Part shown: positions 27,770 to 37,164 of the stretch, one piece after another
Layout: every line of letters begins with the position of its first letter
Position numbering within the stretch: position 1 is the stretch's first letter
Assembly: GCA_038142525.1 (NCBI GenBank)
Contig: JAYQKE010000019.1
Span: 1-40,305, forward strand
DNA from: CAJQHK01 sp038142525
Lineage (GTDB): Bacteria; Pseudomonadota; Alphaproteobacteria; Rickettsiales; UBA1997
Length of the DNA stretch: 40,305 nucleotides
Direction of reading: 5' to 3'
Notes under the pieces: model-generated
Told to the model about the DNA's origin: nothing
Database searches by the model: none
Seen by the model: only the letters and a program-made list of their open reading frames with translations
Position numbers and translations under genes: made by a program

Positions 27770-28645
27770 TTAGGATGATTTAACTTTTCTTGGATCTGTA
27801 AAAATTAACAGAGCGGAGGATATATAAATAGATGAATATGTGCCTATCAATATGCCAAAAAATAGACTGACACTAAATGTTTTTAGAATTTCACCACCAA
27901 ATAATATCAAAGCCAATAAAGCCAATAAAGTCGTTCCAGATGTAATGATTGTTCTTCTAAATGAAGCGTTAATACTTATATTAATAACTTCTGAAATAGA
28001 CATCTTTTTATATCTTTGCAGATTTTCTCTTACCCTATCGTAAATTACTACAGAATCATTAATGGAATAACCAATAACTGTAAGTAAGGTCGCAATTGAT
28101 GTTGAGTTAAATTCCAAAGAAGTTAGAGAAATAAAGCCAACAGTTATTATAATATCATGAACCAAAGCAATTATAGACCATATACCAAATTCCAAATCAA
28201 AACGATACCAAATATAAATTAATACAAAAAAACATGATAATAATAGAGCTAAAATAGCGGATTTTATTAATTCTTGACCAATTTTTGGTCCAACAAAATC
28301 AATTTTACGATATTCAATTTCAGAGCTATAATTATTCAAAATATTTTTGATTTTTATAACTAAGTTCGACTGATCTATTTCACCATCTTTAGGAACGCGA
28401 ATCATAACATCTTTTTCATCAAAAGACTGAATATTAAATTTTTGTATATTACCTTTTATCAGTAAAGACCTTAAATCAGAAACTTCTATTTTTTCTTTAA
28501 AGCGAGCTTCCATTAAAATACCGCCTGTAAAATCAATACCTAAATTAAGAAATTTTGTAGATAGGCTAGCAAAGGAAAGGAGAATCAGCAGGGCCGAAAA
28601 AATAATTGCAATTTTATGATATTTAATAAAGTTAATTTTTAACAT
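27770..28645 (-). CDS. secF: Protein translocase subunit SecF
   Basis: A 291-residue SecF, the accessory subunit that with SecD uses the proton gradient to drive late protein export. The family motif NLGIDFTGGILMEARF follows the first membrane helix. A periplasmic P1 domain (DVMIRVPKDG) follows, then five more helices with GPKIGQELIKSAILALLLS, VIGYSINDSVVIYDRVRENL, RRTIITSGTTLLALLALILF and the final FFGILIGTYSSIYIS. The length and motifs are complete and there is no frameshift. secD is not adjacent. It overlaps the NMO-like stop by 1 nt. Confidence 0.95.
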   Translation of the reverse strand: MLKINFIKYHKIAIIFSALLILLSFASLSTKFLNLGIDFTGGILMEARFKEKIEVSDLRSLLIKGNIQKFNIQSFDEKDVMIRVPKDGEIDQSNLVIKIKNILNNYSSEIEYRKIDFVGPKIGQELIKSAILALLLSCFFVLIYIWYRFDLEFGIWSIIALVHDIIITVGFISLTSLEFNSTSIATLLTVIGYSINDSVVIYDRVRENLQRYKKMSISEVINISINASFRRTIITSGTTLLALLALILFGGEILKTFSVSLFFGILIGTYSSIYISSALLIFTDPRKVKSS

Positions 28646-30051
28646 TATTTGCCAGTCATTATTCTATCAACCAACTGAGCTATTGTTGGAATATTACCAT
28701 TAGCATAAAAAGGATCCTTTGCAAATCTGTAAGCATTATGACCAGCAAACATCAATTGATTTTCAATATCCTTTCCAAGCCTTACATCTTGCAATGTTTT
28801 TTGAATACAAAAACTTCTTGGATCAGCTTTTTTTCCATTTGAATAATCAGCATCAGGATCTTGAGACCAATTACTAAAACGACATTGACTTAAGCATCCC
28901 ATACAATCAATTTGATCTTGAATAATCTGTTCGGATTTATTTTTAGTGACAAAAATTACAGTATCATCTGGAGTCTTCATTAATTCATTGAAACCCTCGG
29001 ACTGCCATTTAGCAGCCTTTAATTTGTCAGATTTTTTTACATAAATTAATCTTTTTCTAGGGCCGAATTCTAAAGTATCAGAAAATTCATCTTCAGATTT
29101 TGATTTAAATTCAATTTGCCTAGCTTCAATTCCTTTCAACCCTCTTATAAAATCATTCTCTACAGCAGAAGAATAAAAACCAGTAGGACTAAACCTATTA
29201 AGATAAACATCACCATCCTTTAAGCTAAGGAATTTTCTCTTCCAAGACTCGGAAACTGGATATTCCTTTGTTAAAATAGGTCTAGTACCAAATTGAAAAA
29301 CAATGGGACCAACATCGGGATTATCAAGATAATCTTCATATTCTTCAATATTCCAAACGCCGCCAGCTACAACTATAGGAACATTATTTAAGCCGACAGA
29401 ATCCATAAATTTTCTAATCTCAACAATTCTTGGATATGAATCTTGAGGTACATTTGGATCTTCAGAATTAGATAGGCCATTATGCCCCCTGCCCTCCATG
29501 GACATTCATAAACAACACCACCAAGCAATTTTGATACATTCTTATAACTTCTTTTCCAAAGCGCTCTAAAGGCCCTCATAGAAGAAACAATTGGGTAATA
29601 ATAAACATTATATTTAGCGGCAATTTCAGCCAAACGATAAGGCATACCAGCGCCACAAGTTATACCATGAATTAATTTATTAGCCTTAGAAAGAACGCCA
29701 TGTAATATTTCTTCAGCACCACCCATTTCCCAAAGTACATTCATATGAATTCTACCTTTTCCAGCAGAAATATCATGAGCTATCTTAGCCTGAGCAATAC
29801 CACCATTAATGCCATAATCAATTAATTCTTGATGCTTCTCTTTCCTAGTTTTTTCCATTATAAATTACTGGAACTAGATTGCCATTTTCATCATAATAAT
29901 CAGCATTAACACCAGAAAAAGTTCCAACAGCACCAGCTTTAGCAAAATTACCAGCAGTAATACCATTGGTAATTCCAATTCCTTTGCCACCTTCAATTAT
30001 AGGCAGGCATTCTTGATTTGATAAGATATAATACTTAATTTGTTTTAACAA
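28645..30051 (-). pseudogene. Nitronate monooxygenase-like flavoprotein, two frameshifts
   Basis: A 2-nitropropane dioxygenase-type TIM barrel binding FMN, about 468 residues if joined. Piece 1 (30051-29860): PIIEGGKGIGITNGITAGNF and AGAVGTFSGVNADYYDENG. Piece 2 (29858-29490): GGIAQAKIAHDISAGKGRIH, ITCGAGMPYRLAEIAAKY, GGVVYECPWRAGG. Piece 3 (29505-28645): HNGLSNSEDPN, PIVVAGGVWNIEEYEDYL, a phosphate-binding-type GPIVFQFGTRP, then a cysteine pair CMGCLSQC. The second break is repaired by one extra base in the C5 run at 29485-29489 (AGGHNGLSNSEDP), and the first lies at A6 (29860s). The first codon here is TTG. The longer-than-usual C-terminal domain with CxxC and a third Cys is common to Rickettsiales members and of unknown role. 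Confidence 0.8.
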
Positions 30052-30232
30052 AGCTAATGATTTTAATGTTAATTGATCTAAAAAATAAATAGAAGATATA
30101 AGAGTTCATCTTAGTTTAATAAATTTGATATGCAATAAAATATTTAGGAATATACTGCCTATTCCAAGGATATCTCGCTCTTAAGAAGGGTTTATTAATT
30201 AGTATTTACTACCCCCTGATTCAAAAAATATT

Positions 30233-31221
30233 TTAACCTAAAACTTTTTGCGCAATGTAAAAATAAAAAGGAATTCCAATAGCAATATTAAATGGAAAAG
30301 TTATAGCCAAACTCATTGGTATATAAATGGCTGCCTTAGCCTCAGGAAGTGCCAATCTCATTGCTGCTGTAACTGCAATATAGGATGCGCTAGCAATAAG
30401 TACTGTAAATAAAAATCCAGTTCCAAGATCAAGACCTATGATCCAACTTAATCCTAAACCAACAGCAAAACCGATTAAAGGCATATAAATGCCAAACAGA
30501 ACCAATCTTAAATTAAATTCTTTTAAATGATGCATTTGACGTGTCACAAGCAATCCCATATCAAGCAAGAAGAATGCTAAAATTCCCTGAAATGGCTCTA
30601 TTAAAAATCCATGCATTTTTTCCATACCAGATTCTCCACTTATCGTCCCAATTATAAAAGATCCGGTAAGAAGTAAAATAGCACCATTAGTAAAAATCTC
30701 TTTTGCCAATCTAGGAGTTGCTTTAGAGGTAGATTCTATAGTTTTTGGCTGTGTTTTATGAGCAATAAATAAGCCTGTTAAAATTGCAGGAGCCTCCATT
30801 AAAGCAAGTACGGCAACAATATAACCAGCATATAGGATTGCATTTATCTCAAGAGAAAGCTTACAGCAGTAACAAAGGTTACCATACTAATTGGACCGTA
30901 ATGTGCAGCAACTGCAGAGGCAGTTGGAGAGTCCAGCTTAGTTGTTAATTTCAATAATATAAAGCCAATAAAAGGCTGCGTAAAACCTGTTACAATACCA
31001 GCCAGAATAACCAAAATTATTTGCATATCAATTTCTGGGGTTGCGGCAATTGCCACGCCACCCTTAAAACCAATGGCCATCATTAAATAGATAGAAAGAT
31101 AACGACTAATTTGCTCTGGTATATCAAGATCTGATTTTAAAAATCCAGCAATAATTCCAAGAATGAAGAATAAAATTGGTGGTGAAGTGATATTTTGAAT
31201 AAAAATTTCTAATATTTCCAT
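30233..31221 (-). pseudogene. SbtA-type sodium-dependent bicarbonate permease, one frameshift
   Basis: A sodium-dependent bicarbonate transport family permease (PF05982). N-terminal frame (31221-30844): PPILFFILGIIAGFLKSDL, MMAIGFKGGVAIA, SPTASAVAAHYGPISMVTFV. C-terminal frame (about 30850-30233): MEAPAILTGLFIA, GILAFFLLDMGLLVTRQM, ASASYIAVTAAMRLALPEA and YIPMSLAITFPFNIAIGIPF. The two are inverted-topology repeats, each with five helices, as in SbtA. The break is near 30845-30855. Joined length is about 330 residues. It imports bicarbonate by Na+ symport. It sits 21 nt after nhaA, so a Na+-coupled pair is likely. Confidence 0.88.
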
Positions 31222-31242
31222 CTCATTTTAATTAGTTCTATA

Positions 31243-32422
31243 TTATTTTTTATTACAAGTAATCCTTAGTAAAATATAACCAGAAACCCCTGATAAAAAA
31301 GAGCCAGAAATTACACCTAATCTTACAAAAGTTTGGCTATCAATATTATCAAATGCTAATGTTCCAATAAATAAACTCATAGTAAAGCCAATACCGGTAA
31401 TAAGAGACATAGCATAATATTGAGGCCAATTTACATTTTTTGGTAATTTACATATTTTGGTTAAAACACAAAATGCGGTTATTAACATTATTCCAATTTG
31501 TTTACCAAAAAATAATCCCAAGGCAATTCCAAGCGTAATTGGATGTAAAAGCATTTCTAACGATAATCCTTGCAACTGAAACACCAGCATTAGCAAAGGC
31601 AAAAATAGGTAATATACTATAAGCAACCCAAGGATGTAAATCATGCTCTAAAGAACGTGCTGGAGATTTTCCCAATTCATTCTTAGCACGAAGAGGGATG
31701 AATAAGGCAACCACAACTCCTGCTAAAGTTGCATGAACTCCCGATTTAAGTACGCAGGCCCATAAAAATACCCCAACGACCATATAGGGTGCAATTTTTG
31801 TTATTCCTCTACGATTCATTATATAAAGAATAATGATTGCCAATAAGGCAAATCCAAGAGAAATTAGTGACAGGCTTTTAGTGTAAAATAATGCAATAAT
31901 TACGATTGCCGCCAAATCATCTATAATAGCAATTGCTACTAAACATATTTTTAATGATTCTGGTACCCTCTTTCCAAGCAAGGTTATGACACCAAGAGCA
32001 AAAGCTATATCAGTTGCGCTGGGAATAGCCCAGCCCTTTATAGCATTTTCATCCCCCCAATTAAAATATGAATAAATTAATGCAGGCACCGCCAAACCAC
32101 CAAATGCTGCCATAATGGGTAAAATTACCTGCTCTTTTGAAGATAATTGACCCTCAAGAATTTCACGCTTTATTTCTAATCCAACTAGTAAAAAAAATAT
32201 CGCCATTAATCCATCATTAATCCAAAGTAATAATGGTTTATCAATTGCAAAACCACCAATTTGGATTGCAACTGGCGTATTTAAAAGATAATCATAAAAA
32301 TTTCTAAAAGGAGAATTTTCTATTATGATGGCTAAAATTGCCGTAATACCAAGCAATATTCCTGTTGCTGCTTCGAATCTAAAAAATTCTCTAATCATTT
32401 TTACTGGTGAATCTATTTTCAT
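31243..32422 (-). pseudogene. nhaA: Na+/H+ antiporter NhaA, one frameshift
   Basis: Electrogenic Na+/H+ antiporter of the inner membrane. N-terminal frame (32422 to about 31590): LLLWINDGLMAIFFLLVGLE, GWAIPSATDIAFALGVITLL, then VAIAIIDDLAAIVIIALFY containing the paired Asp-Asp transport site, and FANAGVS. C-terminal frame (31644-31243): LQGLSLEMLLHPITLGIALG, GKQIGIML, MSLITGIGFTMSLFIGTLAF. The join lies near 31580-31590 and needs one base removed (GVSLQG as in E. coli NhaA). Joined length is about 390 residues, complete. The downstream permease is an Na+ symporter, suggesting that NhaA maintains its driving gradient. Confidence 0.93.
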
Positions 32423-32460
32423 TTCTTAAATTTAATTAAATTGGGATTAGACATTGTTAG

Positions 32461-32637
32461 CTAATAATAAAATAATGTATAAAAATATAAAATGTAAGTT
32501 GTTAGAAAAATAAATCCAACTTTTTTGCTAAATTTAATTTCTTTAAGAAGCATATATGAAAGAATTATAGTAGCTACCAAAAATATCCATAAATCAAATT
32601 TCAATATGTGATTTGGAATAATAATATCATCAATTAA
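32461..32637 (-). pseudogene. C-terminal fragment of a Na+/Ca2+ (CaCA) antiporter
   Basis: The - strand frame from the MITE boundary reads DDIIIPNHILKFDLWIFLVA, then TIILSYMLLKEIKFSKKVGF and IFLTTYILYFYTLFYY before a TAG at 32461-32463. It aligns by eye with the last helix pair of YrbG-type calcium/sodium antiporters (FDL-W-hydrophobic, G-hydrophobic-Y). All upstream sequence of that gene is missing: MITE b starts at its 5' side and the nnr fragment lies beyond. It is therefore a truncated relic, 39 nt upstream of nhaA. Confidence 0.5.
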
Positions 32638-32727
32638 GGAACCTCTGATTTTCCTATTTAATTTTGTCTATTTTTTCATTTTTCAGAAAAAATAGACAAA
32701 ATTAAATAGGAAAATCAGAGGTTCCTT
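32636..32727. repeat. Palindromic MITE b (92 bp) at a deletion junction
   Basis: Inverted repeat with arms of about 40 bp, outer ends AAGGAACCTCTGATTTTCC and its complement, with a short ATTTTTC centre. Its ends share GGAACCTCTGA with the IS5-type element and the other MITEs, but the inner sequence is unrelated to them. It separates the C-terminal piece of nnr from the C-terminal piece of a CaCA antiporter. Confidence 0.8.
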
Positions 32728-32901
32728 AGAAAATTCATCATAATGACAATTTAAATCACTAAATAAAATCTTACCACTATGAGAAGGTCCGTAATTTAAA
32801 AATAATCCCTGTTTTCTTGTTAAAAAAGTAATAGTAATATTTGCTTTTACGGCAACTCCTAATATTTCTCCATTATCACAATCAATTCCAGAAGGATTAT
32901 C
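32728..32901 (-). pseudogene. nnr: NAD(P)H-hydrate epimerase, C-terminal fragment
   Basis: The - strand frame reads DNPSGIDCDNGEILGVAVKA, then NITITFLTRKQGLFLNYGPS and SGKILFSDLNCHYDEFSKE. This is the second half of the YjeF_N domain (DxPSGxD...G...A..T.TF...K.G). It is the continuation of the N-terminal piece at 34962-35454, separated from it by IS66. The TSD copy GGATTATC (32894-32901) is the exact junction. The last few residues run into MITE b, so the natural stop codon is missing. Confidence 0.8.
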
Positions 32902-33133
32902 GTAACCGCCCTTACGATAGCATCCCCTTCCCATACCTAACCCTACAACATCATTTTCTCTAAAAACACAATTTTTTGTCTCCAAAAAAACTACTCCAAA
33001 ATCATCACAAAAACCCCTTAATAAAGATATAAAACAAGATCATTTTTTGACAATAAAGCTAGACTTTACAAGGGCTTATGCTATATTTCTCTATGTATAA
33101 TCACTACATATTTTATAGAAATTTTCATAAAAA

Positions 33134-34651
33134 ATGAAGCGTAAACTAAGCTCATTATCAAAGGAAGAATTACAAGATTTATTACGCAAACAAGATGAAG
33201 AAATCCACTCAAAAGAGAAGATTATTCTGAAACAGGAAAGACAAAATCATAAATATAAAGATAAGATTGCAATATTACGCAAAGAGATCAAATCTTTGAA
33301 TAAAATGATGTTGAATCTTAATTCAAAGATATCAGCTCTGACTAAGAAAATATTTGGTAAATCCAGTGAAAAAATTACCGAGACAAAATCCCAATCAGAA
33401 AAAGGGAGGGAAGATACTGATATAAAAATATCCCATGATAAAAAAGGTGAAAAAGAAACATTATCTGTAATAACCAAAAAAAGAAATCGTAATTTTCCTT
33501 CTGACCTACCAAGAGACGAAGTACATCATAAATTATCAGATTCTGAATTAAATTGTGAATGCGGAGCTAGACTAAAAGACTTCACAACAGAAGAAAATGA
33601 GCTTGTCGATATAATTCCAGAGAAGATCCGGATTAGAAAAAATATCTGCCATAAATATAGCTGCTCCAAATGTAAAAAAAATATAAAGAAAGCAAAAGCC
33701 CCAAAACAATTCTTACCATGCAGAGCAACTAATGAATTTGTGGCTCATGTGATCATTCAGAAATTCATGAATCACATTCCTTATAATCGTCAATCTAAAG
33801 AATTTGCTTTATCAGGGATTAATATCAGCAGAGATTTAATGTGTAATTATACGATCTATGCTTCTAATGAAGCAATGAGTTCTATAGTTAAATATCTAGC
33901 CTCAGATCTTCTAAAATCAGATTATATTCGTAGTGACGAAACTACTTTACAGGTAATAGATGATAGTAATTATAAAAGTTACATCTGGTGCCATATGAGC
34001 GGAGAAAGAGAAAATAGAATTGTCATCTATAAATATAGCGACAATAGACGCAAAGAAAATGCTACTGAATTTTTATCAGAATTTAAGGGATATCATCAAA
34101 CAGATGGCTATTCTGGATATGACGAATTACATAACAAAATATATATTATATATGTAGCCTGCATGGCTCATGTTAGACGCAAATTCTTTGAAGTTTACGA
34201 AGAGCAAAATAACAAAAAATCTCCTGCTTATAAAATACTCAAAATAATCAAACTCTTATATGACATAGAACGAAAAATAAAAGAATTTAAACCTGATAAA
34301 AAGAAAGAAATCAGAATTAAAAAATCTAAAAAAATACTTCAAGATTTAAAAGAAACTCTAGAAAAACATCAGAAGAAAAACAAAGATAGTACAAGTAAAT
34401 TTATCAAAGCAGTTAATTATGCTCTCAATAGATTTGATGCACTTATGGTTTATTTAGAAGATGGTAGATTATTCATTGACAATAATGACAATGAACAAGC
34501 TATCAGACCATTTGCTATTGGAAGAAAAAATTGGATGTTTTTTAAATCATCTAAGGGCGCAGAAGCTGCTGCTAATTTCTACTCTGTTATTTTAACATGT
34601 CTGGAAAATAATATTAATCCTTATCAGTATCTTCTCTATGGGAACCTCTGA
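33134..34651 (+). CDS. IS66 transposase TnpC, C terminus altered by a MITE
   Basis: A 505-residue IS66 TnpC. The order is an N-terminal leucine-zipper-like coiled coil (EELQDLLRKQDEEI), the basic segment ALTKKIFGKSSEK, a zinc finger (CECGARL...CHKYSCSKC), then the DDE core: SDYIRSDETTLQV (Asp), YHQTDGYSGYDEL (Asp), FIDNNDNEQAIRPFAIGRKN (Glu), with WMFFKSSKGAEAAANFYSVI at the end. The last codons (YLLYGNL) and the TGA stop come from MITE c, so a few natural C-terminal residues have been replaced. It is otherwise unbroken and may be active. Confidence 0.93.
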   Translation: MKRKLSSLSKEELQDLLRKQDEEIHSKEKIILKQERQNHKYKDKIAILRKEIKSLNKMMLNLNSKISALTKKIFGKSSEKITETKSQSEKGREDTDIKISHDKKGEKETLSVITKKRNRNFPSDLPRDEVHHKLSDSELNCECGARLKDFTTEENELVDIIPEKIRIRKNICHKYSCSKCKKNIKKAKAPKQFLPCRATNEFVAHVIIQKFMNHIPYNRQSKEFALSGINISRDLMCNYTIYASNEAMSSIVKYLASDLLKSDYIRSDETTLQVIDDSNYKSYIWCHMSGERENRIVIYKYSDNRRKENATEFLSEFKGYHQTDGYSGYDELHNKIYIIYVACMAHVRRKFFEVYEEQNNKKSPAYKILKIIKLLYDIERKIKEFKPDKKKEIRIKKSKKILQDLKETLEKHQKKNKDSTSKFIKAVNYALNRFDALMVYLEDGRLFIDNNDNEQAIRPFAIGRKNWMFFKSSKGAEAAANFYSVILTCLENNINPYQYLLYGNL

Positions 34652-34917
34652 AAAACCAATTATCTAATTTATAGATTTGAAACTGTTTAATTTTGTTATT
34701 TTTGCCAAAGTTTAGCAAAGTTATTTTATAAAATTTTGTTTGAATTTATTTGATAAAAATAGCCAGAAAAGCTTGATTTATCTAGCTTTTTTGCTTATTA
34801 TTGATATATTAAATTCAAATAAAATTTTATAAAATAACTTTGCTAAACTTTGGCAAAAATAACAAAATTAAACAGTTTCAAATCTATAAATTAGATAATT
34901 GGTTTTTCAGAGGTTCC
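34641..34917. mobile_element. MITE c (277 bp), a deletion derivative of the IS5-type element
   Basis: A long, almost perfect inverted repeat with arms of about 108 bp and ends GGAACCTCTGAAAAACCAAT and complement. Its left 185 bp match the 5' non-coding end of the IS5-type element at 37869-38053 with about one mismatch. It has no coding capacity. It is inserted in the 3' end of the IS66 transposase and provides that gene's stop codon. Confidence 0.9.
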
Positions 34918-34961
34918 TTTAATAGAAACTCAAGTTAGGACGCTATCGTAAGGGCGTTTAC

Positions 34962-35454
34962 GGATTATCAATAGCAATAATAAAAGCCTTAGATTTATTA
35001 ATTTTTTTAATCAATTCAGCCTGCTTTGCCCTTACTTCTCCTTTAATTCCAATTCCTAAAATTCCATCAATAATTATTGCTTTTTTAGGAAAAGTAATAT
35101 TTTGATCATAAGTGGTAATATTAACAAAATTTTCCTGTGCCAGTTTTTTGGCTTTTTTAGAAACTTCACTTTGCCCAGAAAAGCATCCTATCTCTAAACA
35201 ACAAACATCATAACCTTTTTTACTGGCCAAAGCTGCCATGATATAAGCATCACCACCATTATTACCCGAACCAGAAATAACAAAAATGGGAGGTTTTTTT
35301 TGTCGTAAGTCGCTAATTTTGACTCCAATATGTCAAAAACAGCCTTTCCCGCTTCATACATTAAATCAAATTCTGGAATTTTAGATTCTTGAATTAGATA
35401 TTCTTCAATTTTTCTAGTCTGTTTAACGGAATAAATTGCTTTTGAATATTTCAT
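34962..35454 (-). pseudogene. nnr: NAD(P)H-hydrate epimerase, N-terminal fragment, one frameshift
   Basis: Nnr epimerises damaged NAD(P)H hydrates for repair. From ATG 35454 the frame reads YSVKQTRKIEEYLIQESKIP and FDLMYEAGKAVFDILES. Adding one base to the T8 run at 35294-35301 then restores PPIFVISGSGNNGGDAYIMA (the nucleotide-binding GxGNNGGD), ALASKKGYDVCCLEIG and AIIIDGILGIGIKG. It stops where IS66 enters at AIDNP, within the conserved D-x-PSG-x-D motif. The rest of the gene continues at 32901. It is divergent from lpd, with MITE d in the shared spacer. Confidence 0.88.
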
Positions 35455-35510
35455 AATTTTTAATTTAATTTTAAATATTGAATTTTCTGTTTTTTCAACT
35501 AACTTTTGTT

Positions 35511-35620
35511 AGGAGACCTCTGAAAAACTAAAATAATGCTTTAAAAATTCCAATTTTTAGTTTTTCAGAGGTTCCTTAAAGCTTTAAAAATTCCAATTTT
35601 TAGTTTTTCAGAGGTCTCCT
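35511..35620. repeat. Palindromic MITE d (110 bp) with an internal tandem duplication
   Basis: Outer ends AGGAGACCTCTGAAAAAC and complement form an inverted repeat. The right half is present twice, from 35538 and from 35581 (43-bp period), each copy reading GCTTTAAAAATTCCAATTTT and ending TTTTTCAGAGG. The outer ends show paired changes (GGAGACC/GGTCTCC) compared with GGAACC in other copies. It occupies most of the spacer between divergent nnr and lpd and ends 31 nt before the lpd start. Confidence 0.85.
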
Positions 35621-35651
35621 TAAAAAATAAATTACAATTTAACTAAATTCT

Positions 35652-37077
35652 ATGAAAAATTTTGATCTTTGCGTTATTGGTGGTGGTCCTGGTGGTTATG
35701 TTGCTACAATTCGTCCGCACAGCTTGGTTTAAATGTAGCATTAGTGGAAGCTAGTCATCTTGGTGGAATCTGCCTTAATTGGGGTCATGCATTCCAACTA
35801 AGGCTCTTCTTAGAAGTAGTGAAATAAATCATTTATTACATAATTTAGAAGAATTTGGCTTCTCTGCTGACAATATTAAATTTGACTTTCAAAAAGTAAT
35901 TGCCAGATCAAGATCTGTTTCTAAACAATTAAATTCTGGTGTTAAAGGTCTTTTAAAGAAAAATAAAGCACAGGTTTTTGACAATTTTGCTAAAATTGAA
36001 GCAAAAGGCAAAGTTGGCCTTTATGATTCAAATGATAGAAATAAAAAAATTGAAGATATTTCTGCTAAAAATATTATCCTAGCAACTGGTGCTAGAGCTA
36101 GAACTATTCCAGGAATTGAAGCCGATAAAGATTACATCTGGACTTATCGTGAAGCTATGACTCCTGAAAAAATGCCAAAATCTTTAGTTATTATTGGATC
36201 TGGTGCTATTGGAGTTGAATTTGCCAGCTTTTACAAAAATATGGGTGCAGATGTAACTATTATTGAAATGGCTGATGGAATTTTACCTGTTGAAGATGAA
36301 GAAATTTCCAAAATGGCTAAAAAATCCTTTGAAAAACAAGGAATTAAAATTCACACCAAGACAGCATTAAAAGAAATTGTTAAAAATAAAGATAAAAGCA
36401 TTACTGCTAAGGTTGAAATTAAAGGTAAAATTGAAGAAATTAAAGCCGAAAAAGCCATTTTAGCTGTTGGTATTGTTCCAAATGTTGAAAATATTGGTCT
36501 TGAAAAAACCGCCATTAAATTAGAAAAATCATTTGTCAAAACAGATAAATATTTAGAAACTAATGAAAAAACTATTTACGCTATTGGCGATGTAACTTCT
36601 GCTCCATGGCTTGCTCACAAGGCTTCTCATGAAGGTGTGATTTTTGCTGAAAAAATTGCTTCTGATCTTGGTAAATATAAATTAAAAGATATTCACACTA
36701 TTAATGTAGAAAATATACCAGGCTGCACCTATTCCTACCCACAAATTGCTTCAGTTGGCTTAACAGAAAAAAAAGCATTAGAGAAAAATCTTAAAGTTAA
36801 AATTGGCCGCTTCCCTTATCTTGCAAATGGTAAAGCCATTGCTATGGGAGAAACTGATGGTTTAATTAAAACTATTTTTGATGAAAAAACTGGTGAATTA
36901 TTAGGTGCCCATATTATTGGTTCTGAAGCAACTGAAATGATTCAAGGTTATGTTATTGGTAAACAGGCCGAACTTACTGAAATTGATTTTATGCAAACCA
37001 TCTTTCCTCACCCTACTCAATCAGAAATGATGCATGAATCGGTACTAGATGCTTATGGGCGTGCAATTCATTTTTAG
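35652..37077 (+). pseudogene. lpd: Dihydrolipoyl dehydrogenase, two frameshifts near the N terminus
   Basis: E3 flavoprotein of pyruvate/2-oxoglutarate dehydrogenase. From ATG 35652 the FAD motif FDLCVIGGGPGGYVATIR is clear. A lost base near 35715-35725 breaks LGLNVALVEASHLGGICLNW, and a second indel at about 35783-35788 breaks the redox-active GGICLNWGCIPTKAL motif exactly at the second cysteine. From 35779 the frame is open to the end: SLVIIGSGAIGVEFASFYKN (NAD domain), ATNEKTIYAIGDVTSAPWLA-type FAD segment, and TIFPHPTQSEMMHESVLDAY with the catalytic His-Glu dyad. About 465 residues when joined, normal. An essential gene, so sequence error is likely. Confidence 0.92.
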
Positions 37078-37164
37078 TGACCTACTAGATTCTGTTGATA
37101 TTTGGTAATTCATAATTATCTATTAGGTTTCTTTATATAATTTTTATCAATCAATAAATTAGCC

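Larger units (their letters stand above)
32902..34961 (+). mobile_element. IS66-type element inserted in nnr, with 8-bp target duplication
   Basis: The ends are inverted repeats GTAANCGCCCTTACGATAGC (24 bp with two mismatches), starting with GTAA as usual for IS66. Both sides carry the same octamer GGATTATC (32894-32901 and 34962-34969), the 8-bp duplication expected for this family. It carries only a tnpC transposase; no tnpA or tnpB gene is visible, so it is a reduced element. The element has itself been invaded by MITE c (34641-34917) at the 3' end of tnpC. Confidence 0.92.

Noticed and set aside
32683..32985. A 100-residue frame taken as one hypothetical gene
   Set aside because: It is a chimera of IS66 left-end sequence, the nnr C-terminal piece and one arm of MITE b.
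26576..35620. Recurrent 11-15 bp motif that could suggest a CRISPR array or regulatory repeat
   Set aside because: The motif always occurs as inverted pairs at the ends of separate hairpins with irregular spacing, so it is the terminus of MITEs, not an array.
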